Position numbers and translations under genes: made by a program. Under the pieces are notes generated by a model, which searched no databases, was not told the origin of the DNA, and saw nothing but the letters and a program-made list of their open reading frames with translations. A stretch of DNA of 9,695 bases. Origin: an uncultured Bacteroidales bacterium. GTDB lineage: Bacteria > Bacteroidota > Bacteroidia > Bacteroidales > UBA932. This document shows, in pieces, positions 1 through 6,557 of this stretch. The stretch is from positions 1-9,695 of the forward strand of contig CAKVBK010000069.1 of the NCBI GenBank assembly GCA_934725285.1. Direction: 5' to 3'. Each line of letters opens with the position of its first letter. Position 1 is the first letter of the stretch.

Positions 1-1
1 C

Positions 2-316
2 TTCAATGCGGAGAATCTCCCGTCATTTTTTGTCGGAGACATGAACACAACCCCGGAGACTGACGCGTCAAGGATGTTCCGTGAATATTGGCACGATGCC
101 TATGACCAGGCTCCTTTGTCAACCCGCTATGGCGCGGAATACACGTACAATGCGTATAAGAGTGCGGCCGGGATCTCTCGCATAGATTACATTTATTTTC
201 GAGGATCTTCTGTCGATGTGGAATCTTACCGGTGCGATCCGTCATTGCGCTTCGGAGGATATCCATCAGACCATTTTCCTGTCTCATCCGTAATCAGCGT
301 CGCTCATGGGCGCTGA
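2..316 (+). CDS. Endonuclease/exonuclease/phosphatase family protein, C-terminal part
   Basis: This is the last 104 codons of a gene that begins before the window. The reading frame is open from base 2 and stops at TGA 314-316. It carries the late motifs of the DNase I-like metal-dependent phosphoesterase fold. GDMN at fragment residues 12-15 matches the family GDxN, SRIDYIYF near residues 59-66 matches the usual RIDYI strand, and SDHFPV near 89-94 contains the catalytic histidine. Members cleave phosphodiester bonds in nucleic acids, lipids or small phosphate esters. The missing N-terminal half would hold the metal-binding glutamate and any signal peptide, so neither substrate nor cell location can be given. 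The gene converges on the MATE transporter with only two bases between stop codons. The family call is firm, and the specific activity is unknown. Confidence 0.88.
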   Translation, partial: FNAENLPSFFVGDMNTTPETDASRMFREYWHDAYDQAPLSTRYGAEYTYNAYKSAAGISRIDYIYFRGSSVDVESYRCDPSLRFGGYPSDHFPVSSVISVAHGR

Positions 317-318
317 CA

Positions 319-1650
319 TCATCTGTCCGTCCCGCCGAAACGCCGCAGATCCCAACGGTAACGAGAGAAAAAGAAAATTCCGGCGAGGGTAAGTCCGATA
401 GGAAAGCCCAGCCATATTCCATGCAGTCCGAGCCCGGCCTTGAATCCAAGGATGTATGCTGAAGGAATCGCTATGAGATAGTAGCTGACAAAGGCCGCGT
501 ACATGATCGGCCTCACATCCTGGATACCGCGGAGGACGTTTGCGTAGCATAACTGGAGTCCGTCTCCGAACTGGTAGGCGAAAAGCAGGAAGAACAGCGA
601 CACCGCCATCGCCGCGACCTCAGGGGAGTCTGTGAATATACCGGCGGCCTGATAGCGGAAACTGTACAGCAGGACAGAAAGCGTCGCGGAGATGCAGAGG
701 GTCATGAAATATCCTTTCCAGGCATATTCCCTTACCGATTTGAAGTCATTCCTGCCGAATGAATTGCTGACAAGGATTGAGACTGCGAACGAAAGTCCCT
801 GCATCATCAGGAAGAACAGCTGCGAGATGGTGATGACCACTTGGTGCGCAGCCAGCTGTATGACTCCCAGCCATCCGGCCATGACCGCAGCGAATGTGAA
901 CGTGGAGGATTCAAGAGCCATCTGGATTCCGACCGGATACCCCATCTTGAAGACTCCCTTCATCTTGCCTCGGGAAATGATTGCCTCTTTGATCGCACGT
1001 GCACATTCATTCATCTTCTTGGATCTGAATATGTAGGCGACGAACACGATCAGGATCATGATTCTTGAGACGAGGGTGCTGATGCCGGCGCCGGTCAGTC
1101 CCAATTCCGGGAATCCAAGTTTGCCGTAGATCAACACCCAGTTGCCGAGTATGTTGAGCAGGTTCCCGATCATAAGCAGCGTCATCGAGATCATCGGTTT
1201 GCATATTCCGTCGGTGAATTGCTTCAGGACGTTGAAGCCAAGGGCGAAGAGTGTCGAGGTTCCTACGATGACAAAATACGGCTTGATGTAGGGCATTAGC
1301 TCCGGATCCTGGCCGAAACTGCCGAGATTGAGGTATATGATTGTGAGGAGGATGAGACTGATTCCGCCGATGATTCCATTGGTCACGAGGCCGTTCTTCA
1401 CGGTTATCCCTATTCCTTTGACATTCCCTGTCCCGTTGTCCGCACCGATCATCGGAGTCATTCCGGCGGCGAAACCCAACTCGGTTAGAATGAACAGGTT
1501 TATAACATTGTTCACGAATGATGAGGCGGCAAGCTCGTCCACGCTGTGCCATCCTATCATGATGTTGTCGGCGAACGCCAGGATTATGACGCAGGCCTGC
1601 CCGAGCATAATAGGAAGTCCTATCCTGAGTATTTCCTTGATTTTCTTCAT
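319..1650 (-). CDS. MATE family multidrug/cation antiporter
   Basis: The product is a 443-residue inner-membrane protein, the usual MATE length, with about 12 hydrophobic segments in two halves. Visible MATE landmarks are GLPIMLGQ at 11-18 in the first helix, ADNIMIG at 27-33, FTDGICKP at 145-152, a conserved-looking acidic residue E247 in the first helix of the second half (ALESST), and FGDGLQ with D363. E247 and D363 lie roughly where NorM-type proteins carry cation-coupling acidic residues; that correspondence is my inference. MATE proteins export cationic drugs, dyes or metabolites in exchange for sodium ions or protons, but the substrate cannot be predicted here. The start is ATG, preceded by an A/T-rich stretch and no Shine-Dalgarno, which is normal for Bacteroidetes. 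It lies 54 bases behind rng but is separated from it by a strong terminator, so it probably has its own promoter, which I could not identify. Confidence 0.93.
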   Translation of the reverse strand: MKKIKEILRIGLPIMLGQACVIILAFADNIMIGWHSVDELAASSFVNNVINLFILTELGFAAGMTPMIGADNGTGNVKGIGITVKNGLVTNGIIGGISLILLTIIYLNLGSFGQDPELMPYIKPYFVIVGTSTLFALGFNVLKQFTDGICKPMISMTLLMIGNLLNILGNWVLIYGKLGFPELGLTGAGISTLVSRIMILIVFVAYIFRSKKMNECARAIKEAIISRGKMKGVFKMGYPVGIQMALESSTFTFAAVMAGWLGVIQLAAHQVVITISQLFFLMMQGLSFAVSILVSNSFGRNDFKSVREYAWKGYFMTLCISATLSVLLYSFRYQAAGIFTDSPEVAAMAVSLFFLLFAYQFGDGLQLCYANVLRGIQDVRPIMYAAFVSYYLIAIPSAYILGFKAGLGLHGIWLGFPIGLTLAGIFFFSRYRWDLRRFGGTDR

Positions 1651-1661
1651 GGCTTTTATTA

Positions 1662-1681
1662 TTCCGGCGTTCAGGCCGGAA
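1662..1681 (-). promoter_or_regulatory. Hairpin in the MATE gene leader
   Basis: TTCCGGC (1662-1668) and GCCGGAA (1675-1681) form a perfect 7-bp stem with a 6-base loop. On the minus strand it stands 11 bases before the MATE start codon and just behind the rng terminator. No T-run follows it, only TAATAAAAGCC and then ATG, so it is unlikely to be a terminator. It may influence translation initiation or protect the 5' end, but this rests on position and pairing alone. Confidence 0.5.
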
Positions 1682-1694
1682 GATACGGAGAAGG

Positions 1695-1724
1695 AAAAAG
1701 GGGACTAAAGCCTGTCCCCTTTTT
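1695..1724 (-). terminator. Rho-independent terminator of rng
   Basis: AAAAAGGGGAC (1695-1705) and GTCCCCTTTTT (1714-1724) pair perfectly over 11 bp with an 8-base loop. Read on the minus strand, the right arm of the RNA is a GC core followed by a U-run, the classical intrinsic terminator. The upstream arm is made of the last rng codons and the TAG stop (1705-1707) lies at the stem-loop junction. The A-rich and T-rich flanks make it potentially active in both directions. Confidence 0.85.
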
Positions 1725-3276
1725 CATCGTATAGTTCATTTTGCAGAACCGTGAAGTCGGTCACCTCGACGAGGTTTATCCGACATTTGTACTTTTTCTT
1801 CCATTTCCCGAGGAATGATTTGTCCGAGAGCATGGTGGACCCGCGTTTCAGATATGCCCCAAGAATCGGGCTTACCTTAAGGGTCAGGTCAGCCTTGCCG
1901 TGCTCCACACAATAGGCGATGTTCCGTTCGATCTGCTCGTCGATCACCGCGCTTGAGGATATCTTTCCGGTGCCATGGCACACAGGACAGACCTCCGCTG
2001 TGTTGATCTCTGTCACCGGCCGGATTCTCTGCCTTGTGATCTGCATAAGACCGAATTTAGTGAGAGGAAGAACGTTGTGCTTGGCCCGGTCGCTTTCCAT
2101 AAGCGACTGCATGTACTTGTGAAGCTCGTTGCGGTGCTCGCCGGATTCCATGTCGATGAAGTCCACGATCACGATTCCTCCCATGTCCCTCAGCCTTAGC
2201 TGCCTGGCGATCTCTTCCGCGGCTATCTTGTTGACCTCGAAGGTATTCTCCTCCTGATTGTCGGTCTTGGAGCGGATGCCGCTGTTCACATCGATCACAT
2301 TCAGGGCCTCGGTCGTCTCGATGACCAGATAGGCTCCCTGCTTCATCGGCACCACCTTGCCGAACGAGCTTTTGATCTGCCTTGTGACCTCGAAATGGTC
2401 GAAGATCGGATCCTTGCCGTTGTACAGCTTCACTATTTTTTCCTGATCCGGAGAGATCAAGGAAATATATTTCTTCGTCTCCTCGTAGACGCTCTCGTTG
2501 TTGACGTAGATGTTCGAGAACGAGTCGTTCAGGAGATCCCTGAGGATTGTGGTGGTCTTGCTGTACTCAGTGAAAAGCAGCTGGATGCTCTTTGATCTGG
2601 CGATTTTCTGCCACGAAGACTCCCACTTCTCGATAAGGGATTTAAGCTCCGCAACAAGGACAGCCGCGTTCTTGCCTTCGGCCGCTGTGCGGATGATGGC
2701 TCCATAGTTCTTCGGGAGAATGCTCTTGACAAGAGTCTCAAGCCTTCTTTTCTCTTCCTTTGAAGAGATCTTTTGGGAAACACTTACCTTCTCTGCGAAG
2801 GGAATCAGTACAATGTTGCGTCCTGCCAATGAAATTTCCGCGGTCAGTCGTGACCCTTTGGTGGAGATCGGTTCCTTGACGATCTGCACGATCATCATCT
2901 GCCCTGGCTTGAGCACATTCTCGATCCGTCCTTCCTTTTCAAGGATTGGTCCGATAGGAATGCTCGAATAGAGCTCGCCGAGATCCGTGTTCGGGTTGCT
3001 CTTGCGCACGAACTCGTCGAACGACGTGAAGTAGAACCCCAGATCCAGATAATGAACGAACGCTTCCTTCTTGTCTCCGATGTCCACAAAGGCAGCGTTG
3101 AGCGCAGGAAGAATCTTCTTCACTTTTCCCAGGTAGACGTCCCCGACGGAAAAGCTGTGCCCTTTGCTGGACTCTTTGTTGAGTTCAATCAGCCGATGGT
3201 TTTCCATCAGCGCGATGTGAACTTCGGTCGATGTGACATCGACAATCAAATCTTTCTCAGATTTTTCTGACTCCAT
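1705..3276 (-). CDS. rng: Ribonuclease G (Rne/Rng family)
   Basis: This cytoplasmic endoribonuclease cuts single-stranded A/U-rich RNA; family members process rRNA precursors and start mRNA decay. The protein is 523 residues, close to RNase G size and without the long RNase E scaffold tail. An S1-like RNA-binding domain spans roughly residues 38-130 (GDVYLGKVKKILPALNAAFV). The catalytic core contains NVIDVNSG with D329 and IVIVDFIDM with D372, matching the two magnesium-binding aspartates of E. coli RNase E. CPVCHGTG at 430-437 supplies the two cysteines of the zinc link that joins subunits. The ATG at 3276 follows a short A/T-rich leader and gives a sensible N-terminus (a strand resembling IVDVTSTEVHIALMEN). 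It lies downstream of the HU/small-protein unit, from which a terminator separates it. From memory, a HU-rng neighbourhood is common in Bacteroidetes. I did not find a convincing promoter in 3277-3337. Confidence 0.96.
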   Translation of the reverse strand: MESEKSEKDLIVDVTSTEVHIALMENHRLIELNKESSKGHSFSVGDVYLGKVKKILPALNAAFVDIGDKKEAFVHYLDLGFYFTSFDEFVRKSNPNTDLGELYSSIPIGPILEKEGRIENVLKPGQMMIVQIVKEPISTKGSRLTAEISLAGRNIVLIPFAEKVSVSQKISSKEEKRRLETLVKSILPKNYGAIIRTAAEGKNAAVLVAELKSLIEKWESSWQKIARSKSIQLLFTEYSKTTTILRDLLNDSFSNIYVNNESVYEETKKYISLISPDQEKIVKLYNGKDPIFDHFEVTRQIKSSFGKVVPMKQGAYLVIETTEALNVIDVNSGIRSKTDNQEENTFEVNKIAAEEIARQLRLRDMGGIVIVDFIDMESGEHRNELHKYMQSLMESDRAKHNVLPLTKFGLMQITRQRIRPVTEINTAEVCPVCHGTGKISSSAVIDEQIERNIAYCVEHGKADLTLKVSPILGAYLKRGSTMLSDKSFLGKWKKKYKCRINLVEVTDFTVLQNELYDEKGDRL

Positions 3277-3304
3277 AAGGAAATTACAATGGTGATAAAA
3301 TAAC

Positions 3305-3319
3305 TTGGCGTCTTGCCAA
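3305..3319. promoter_or_regulatory. Inverted repeat upstream of rng
   Basis: TTGGC (3305-3309) and GCCAA (3315-3319) form a perfect 5-5-5 inverted repeat 28 bp before the rng start, between that start and the terminator of the preceding unit. It could be a small operator or a weak leader hairpin. The half-site GCCAA/TTGGC also occurs in the palindrome before lon, but in the opposite arrangement and spacing. Five-base arms can arise by chance. Confidence 0.3.
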
Positions 3320-3337
3320 TTATTCTCTGACGATAAT

Positions 3338-3373
3338 AAAAAAGGCTGTCCGGCACTTCCGGTCAGCCTTTTT
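3338..3373 (-). terminator. Intrinsic terminator of the HU/small-protein unit
   Basis: GGCTGTCCGG (3344-3353) and CCGGTCAGCC (3359-3368) pair over 10 positions with one mismatch around a 5-base loop. A six-base A-run lies on the left and a five-base T-run on the right, so the RNA stem ends in a U-run in either direction. It lies 38 bases behind the stop of the 29-residue gene on the minus strand, where it should end HU/small-protein transcripts before rng. Confidence 0.88.
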
Positions 3374-3410
3374 CTTCTAGCAGACTGCTAAAATGGCAGG
3401 CACAGAAGCA

Positions 3411-3500
3411 TTACTTCTTCTTGTGTCTGTTCTTGCGCAAGCGTTTTTTACGCTTGTGCGTCGACATCTTATGTCTCTTTCTCTTTTTTCCGCTTGGCAT
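3411..3500 (-). CDS. 29-residue basic protein, AURKAIP1/COX24-type
   Basis: A complete small ORF runs from ATG (3500) to TAA (3413-3411) and encodes MPSGKKRKRHKMSTHKRKKR followed by LRKNRHKKK. About two thirds of its residues are Lys, Arg or His. I recognise this as the tiny protein usually annotated in Bacteroidetes as AURKAIP1/COX24 domain-containing. The corresponding domain in mitochondria belongs to a ribosomal protein of the small subunit, so a ribosome-bound role is likely; that is family knowledge plus inference. The composition, a short peptide able to thread through rRNA, fits. It begins 19 bases after the HU stop, is followed by a strong terminator, and has no obvious promoter of its own, so it is probably cotranscribed with HU. 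It is short enough to be missed by gene callers. Confidence 0.85.
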   Translation of the reverse strand: MPSGKKRKRHKMSTHKRKKRLRKNRHKKK

Positions 3501-3519
3501 AATAAAAGATGTTTAAAAA

Positions 3520-3801
3520 TTATTTTTCCTCCTTGACTGCGTTCACGAAGACCTTGGCTGGCTTGAAAGCCGGGATATCGTGTGCAGGGATGGTCATAGT
3601 TGTCTTTTTGGTGATGTTTCTGGCTGCCTTCTTCGCTCTGTGCTTTACAATGAAGCTGCCGAATCCGCGGAGGTACACAGGCTCTTTCCTGATGATGGAA
3701 CCCTTTACGGTGTCCATGAAAGCCTCGATAACGGACTGAACTGCGATTTTCTCGATTCCGGTTGACTTTGCAACCTCATTCACGATTTCTGCCTTTGTCA
3801 T
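3520..3801 (-). CDS. HU-family DNA-binding protein
   Basis: This 93-residue histone-like protein has the standard HU/IHF length. The N-terminal helical dimerisation part (MTKAEIVNEVAKSTGI) is followed by the signature YLRGFGSFIVKHR at 43-55, the DNA-grasping beta arm at about 54-75 and the closing helix after IPAFKPAK (76-83). Dimers bend and coat DNA in the nucleoid. The arm tip reads RNITKKT, with Ile63 where E. coli HU has the DNA-intercalating Pro63; I recall the same replacement in other Bacteroidetes HU proteins. The ATG at 3801 is favoured by the family N-terminus. A consensus Bacteroidetes promoter lies about 60 bp upstream, the 29-residue gene follows after 19 bases, and lon is divergent on the other side. 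HU versus IHF subunit cannot be settled from sequence alone; HU is more likely. Confidence 0.95.
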   Translation of the reverse strand: MTKAEIVNEVAKSTGIEKIAVQSVIEAFMDTVKGSIIRKEPVYLRGFGSFIVKHRAKKAARNITKKTTMTIPAHDIPAFKPAKVFVNAVKEEK

Positions 3802-3837
3802 AATCTATTAATATTTATTAGGATTTACCATAATAAC

Positions 3838-3857
3838 CCCCAAAAGTTCGTTTGGGG
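3838..3857 (-). promoter_or_regulatory. Hairpin at the predicted 5' end of the HU transcript
   Basis: CCCCAAA (3838-3844) and TTTGGGG (3851-3857) form a perfect 7-bp stem with a 6-base loop. The -7 element of the HU promoter ends at 3861, so transcription should begin within a few bases of 3855 and the hairpin would sit at or near the very 5' end of the mRNA. Such a structure could protect the transcript from decay. It could equally be a DNA operator over the start point. Confidence 0.55.
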
Positions 3858-3860
3858 ATG

Positions 3861-3891
3861 CAAAAATAGACTTATTTTTTTAATATTCAAA
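3861..3891 (-). promoter_or_regulatory. Bacteroidetes sigma-70-type promoter for HU
   Basis: On the minus strand a TTTG (-33 element, 3891-3888) is followed by a 19-bp spacer and TATTTTTG (3868-3861), an exact match to the Bacteroides -7 consensus TAnnTTTG with a spacer in the known 19-21 range. It lies about 60 bp before the HU start codon. This is the best promoter match I found in the window. Confidence 0.8.
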
Positions 3892-3912
3892 ATCATATAC
3901 ATAAATTATTTA

Positions 3913-3973
3913 CCATATTTCGTTTGGCACGGTGATTGACCATATTCCCGGATGCTTTCTGAACTCCCATATT
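3913..3973 (+). repeat. Three CCATATT iterons at 27-bp spacing upstream of lon
   Basis: CCATATT occurs at 3913-3919, 3940-3946 and 3967-3973, so the starts are exactly 27 bp apart. Copies two and three extend to CCATATTCC and copy one to CCATATTTC. The inverted copy AATATGG lies at 4035-4041, ten bases before the lon ATG. The sequence between copies is not conserved. This looks like an iterated protein-binding site, but an A/T-rich 7-mer repeated three times is only moderate evidence. Confidence 0.4.
3924..3940 (+). promoter_or_regulatory. Sigma-54-like promoter sequence before lon
   Basis: TTGGCACG-GTGA-TTGAC matches the -24/-12 consensus YTGGCACG-N4-TTGCW throughout the -24 block, with correct spacing and TTG at -12. 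However, the near-invariant GC at -12 is GA here. If used, transcription would begin near 3951, giving a leader of about 100 bases before the lon ATG. The -12 mismatch makes function doubtful. I found no good TAnnTTTG promoter for lon in this region. Confidence 0.3.
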
Positions 3974-3974
3974 C

Positions 3975-3989
3975 CTGCCAAATTGGCAG
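3975..3989. promoter_or_regulatory. Perfect palindrome CTGCCAA-A-TTGGCAG upstream of lon
   Basis: Seven-base arms flank a single central base, about 60 bp before the lon start codon. A one-base loop cannot fold as an RNA hairpin, so this is better read as a dimeric repressor or activator site on DNA. It overlaps the region just downstream of the third CCATATT copy. It does not match CIRCE, the HrcA operator of many heat-shock genes. Confidence 0.5.
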
Positions 3990-4013
3990 AAAGGAGCAGG
4001 TGGCGTTTGGTCG

Positions 4014-4032
4014 CGGCGATATTAGGTCGCCG
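4014..4032 (+). promoter_or_regulatory. Hairpin in the lon 5' leader
   Basis: CGGCGA (4014-4019) and TCGCCG (4027-4032) form a perfect GC-rich 6-bp stem with loop TATTAGG, ending 18 bases before the lon ATG. It lies close enough to the start codon to affect ribosome access, for example by melting as temperature rises. That role is inferred only from position and pairing. Confidence 0.4.
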
Positions 4033-4050
4033 AAAATATGGCAAAGACTT

Positions 4051-6462
4051 ATGAACACAGACAACAATAAGAACATTTTCTTCCCGGCCGGGACCGCGGA
4101 AGTGAACATAATCCCTGTCATGCAGGGTGACGAGCAGATGAAGGTGGAGGCGGGGGATCTTCCTGACACATTGCCCATCCTCGCTTTGAGGAATGCGGTT
4201 CTTTTCCCGGGGATGGTCTATCCTGTGACCATAGGACGCGAGAAATCAATCACTTTGATCAAGGAGGCCGAAAAAAAGGATCTCTTCATCGGAGCGGTTC
4301 CTCAGGTGGATGTGACGGTGGAGGATCCGGAGGAGAAGGACCTTTATGAATATGGCACCGTGTCGCGTGTCATGAAAGTTTTGGAGATGCCGGACGGCAC
4401 GATCACAGCCATCATTCAGGGCGTGAAACGCATCCGGATGGCGGGAGTGGTGTCATACGAGCCGTACATCACCGCAAGGGTGAAGTACATCGATGACATC
4501 ATCCCGGAGAACGACAATAGCACCAAGATGATCGCGGAATCCCTCAAGGAGAAGGCCGCCGTCATCATCAAGTCCTCCTCTTTCGCTCCGAAAGAGGCTG
4601 TCGGGGCACTCAAGTCGATTGACAACTACGCTTTCCTCGTGAACTTCATCGCGACGACGGTCGAGATCGAGAACTACATGGAAAAAGTCCAGCTGCTTGG
4701 AATCGATGACATCACTGTCAGGGCAATGAAGCTCCTTCAGGTGCTTGACACACAGATCCAACTCCTGAAGATCAAGCAGGAGATCAACCAGAAGGTCAAG
4801 AGCGACATCGACCAGCAGCAGAGGGAGTACTACCTTAACAATCAGCTTCGTACCATTCAGGAGGAATTGGGGATGGACGAAGAGGAGGAGTTCGAGAAAT
4901 TCCGCGCGAAGGCCAAGACGAAAAAGTGGCCTGAGGCTGTCGGAAAGCAGTTCGAGAAAGAACTTGCCAAACTTGAGAAGTACAACCCATCCTCACCAGA
5001 CTACAGCATCCAGTATAACTACATAGAGTTCATGCTTGATCTGCCGTGGGGCGAGATGTCAAAGGACAACCTTGACCTCAAGCATGCGCAGAAAGTGCTT
5101 GACAGTGACCACTACGGTCTTGACACGGTGAAGGAAAGGATCATTGAATATCTCGCCGTCCTCAAGCTGAAAGGCAACATGAAGTCCCCGATCCTCTGTC
5201 TCTACGGCCCTCCGGGAGTCGGCAAGACCAGTCTCGGCAAATCAATAGCCAAGGCTTTGGGAAGGAAATATGTCAGGATTGCCCTCGGAGGCATGCACGA
5301 TGAGGCTGAGCTCAGAGGACACAGGAAGACCTATGTGGGAGCCCTTCCGGGACGAATCCTTAACGGAATCGACAAAGCCGGCACGTCCAATCCTGTCATT
5401 GTTCTGGACGAGATTGACAAGGTCGGCAACGACTACAAGGGCGACCCGTCGTCGGCTCTTCTGGAAGTGCTTGACCCTGAGCAGAACGTGGAGTTCCACG
5501 ACAACTATCTGGACATTGACTACGATCTTTCCAACGTGCTGTTCATCACCACCGCCAACAACATCTCCACGATCCAGTCCGCCCTGCTCGACAGGATGGA
5601 GCTGATCAACGTAACCGGCTACCTTGCCGAGGAAAAGATGGAGATCGCAAAGCGTTATCTTGTGCCTAAGCAGCTGGAGGAGCATGGAATAGGCAAGAAG
5701 GAACTCCGTATCGACAAAGCCGCGCTCACGGCGATCATCGATGAATATACCCACGAGTCCGGTGTCCGTGGGCTTGAGAAGCAGATCGCCAAGATAGCCC
5801 GCGTGACGGCCAAGAAGATCGCTCTCGGCGAAAGCTATCCGTCTGTCATAAAGAAGGAACATCTGAAGGAATATCTCGGGCTGCCGACCAACTTCCATGA
5901 CCTTCAGAAAGGCAACGAGGCTCCTGGTGTCGTGACTGGTCTCGCATGGACGCAGATGGGAGGCGAGATCCTGTTCGTGGAGAGTTCGGTCAGTGGCGGC
6001 AAGGGTGTCATGACGATGACCGGCAACCTGGGAGATGTCATGAAGGAGTCGGCCACGATAGCCTACCAGTACATCAAGGCTCATCCGCAGCTTGCCAAAA
6101 TGACCTCCGAGGAGTTCGGAGCCAAGGACATACATGTTCATGTTCCTGAAGGTGCCGTGCCTAAGGACGGACCGTCAGCCGGTATAACGATGGTCAGCTC
6201 GATGGTTTCCGCCCTGCGTGGCGAGGCTGTGAAGCCAGGGATCGCGATGACCGGTGAGATGACTCTGAGAGGACGTGTGCTCCCGGTCGGCGGCATCAAG
6301 GAGAAGATCCTTGCCGCCAAGCGCGCCGGAGTGACCGAGATCGTGATCTCGGAGGACAACCGCAAGGATGTCGAGGACATCAAGCCGATCTATGTCGAAG
6401 GGTTGTCGTTCCACTATGTCAAGAACATTGACGATGTGGTTTCGTACATATTCAAAGATTAA
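4051..6462 (+). CDS. lon: Lon ATP-dependent protease
   Basis: Lon is a cytoplasmic hexameric AAA+ serine protease that degrades misfolded and short-lived regulatory proteins. From ATG 4051 the product has 803 residues, in the normal range (E. coli 784). The LAN substrate-binding domain begins near residue 40 ([14 protein letters not shown]) and is followed by a coiled-coil stretch to about 290. The Walker A motif GPPGVGKT is at 386-393 and Walker B VIVLDEID at 449-456. In the protease domain PKDGPSAG carries the catalytic Ser709 and GGIKEK the catalytic Lys752, 43 residues apart as in E. coli. The frame is open further upstream to an ATG at 3952, but homology, as I recall Bacteroides Lon N-termini, supports [14 protein letters not shown] at 4051. 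The upstream extension has no family resemblance and covers the palindrome and hairpin. HU is divergent, and ung follows after 95 bases with no visible terminator. Confidence 0.97.
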   Translation: MNTDNNKNIFFPAGTAEVNIIPVMQGDEQMKVEAGDLPDTLPILALRNAVLFPGMVYPVTIGREKSITLIKEAEKKDLFIGAVPQVDVTVEDPEEKDLYEYGTVSRVMKVLEMPDGTITAIIQGVKRIRMAGVVSYEPYITARVKYIDDIIPENDNSTKMIAESLKEKAAVIIKSSSFAPKEAVGALKSIDNYAFLVNFIATTVEIENYMEKVQLLGIDDITVRAMKLLQVLDTQIQLLKIKQEINQKVKSDIDQQQREYYLNNQLRTIQEELGMDEEEEFEKFRAKAKTKKWPEAVGKQFEKELAKLEKYNPSSPDYSIQYNYIEFMLDLPWGEMSKDNLDLKHAQKVLDSDHYGLDTVKERIIEYLAVLKLKGNMKSPILCLYGPPGVGKTSLGKSIAKALGRKYVRIALGGMHDEAELRGHRKTYVGALPGRILNGIDKAGTSNPVIVLDEIDKVGNDYKGDPSSALLEVLDPEQNVEFHDNYLDIDYDLSNVLFITTANNISTIQSALLDRMELINVTGYLAEEKMEIAKRYLVPKQLEEHGIGKKELRIDKAALTAIIDEYTHESGVRGLEKQIAKIARVTAKKIALGESYPSVIKKEHLKEYLGLPTNFHDLQKGNEAPGVVTGLAWTQMGGEILFVESSVSGGKGVMTMTGNLGDVMKESATIAYQYIKAHPQLAKMTSEEFGAKDIHVHVPEGAVPKDGPSAGITMVSSMVSALRGEAVKPGIAMTGEMTLRGRVLPVGGIKEKILAAKRAGVTEIVISEDNRKDVEDIKPIYVEGLSFHYVKNIDDVVSYIFKD

Positions 6463-6557
6463 TTTCTATCTTAGCGGCCGATAAGGAATTCTTGAGGGAT
6501 CACCGGCCTGCAACACGGGACGGCAGACGTTTTCGAGAATTTGCTGGACAATCTGTT

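Noticed and set aside
1007..1552. 181-codon open frame on the minus strand inside the MATE gene
   Set aside because: It is in another frame of the same strand as a clear membrane protein, and its Arg/Gln/Asn-rich composition is typical of an out-of-frame reading.
3305..3319. TTGGC-N5-GCCAA as a eukaryotic NF-I site
   Set aside because: It matches that consensus only by coincidence; the surrounding genes are plainly bacterial.
3952..4050. Upstream in-frame extension of Lon
   Set aside because: The extra 33 residues do not resemble Lon N-termini and overlap the palindrome and hairpin; ATG 4051 gives the expected start.
3802..4050. CIRCE (HrcA operator) or sigma-32-type heat-shock promoter before lon
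   Set aside because: No TTAGCACTC-N9-GAGTGCTAA dyad is present; the dyad there has different arms and spacing.
5242..6141. 299-codon open frame antisense to lon
   Set aside because: It lies wholly inside lon, which has intact motifs throughout, and the translation shows no recognisable domain. It is a shadow of biased codon use.
6492..6557. Upstream ATG for ung
   Set aside because: It would add 22 arginine-rich residues absent from family members; MDVRIEQSWK is the expected N-terminus.
6463..6557. TATCTTAG in the lon-ung gap as a -7 promoter element
   Set aside because: It differs from TAnnTTTG at a key position and has no TTTG at 19-21 bp upstream.
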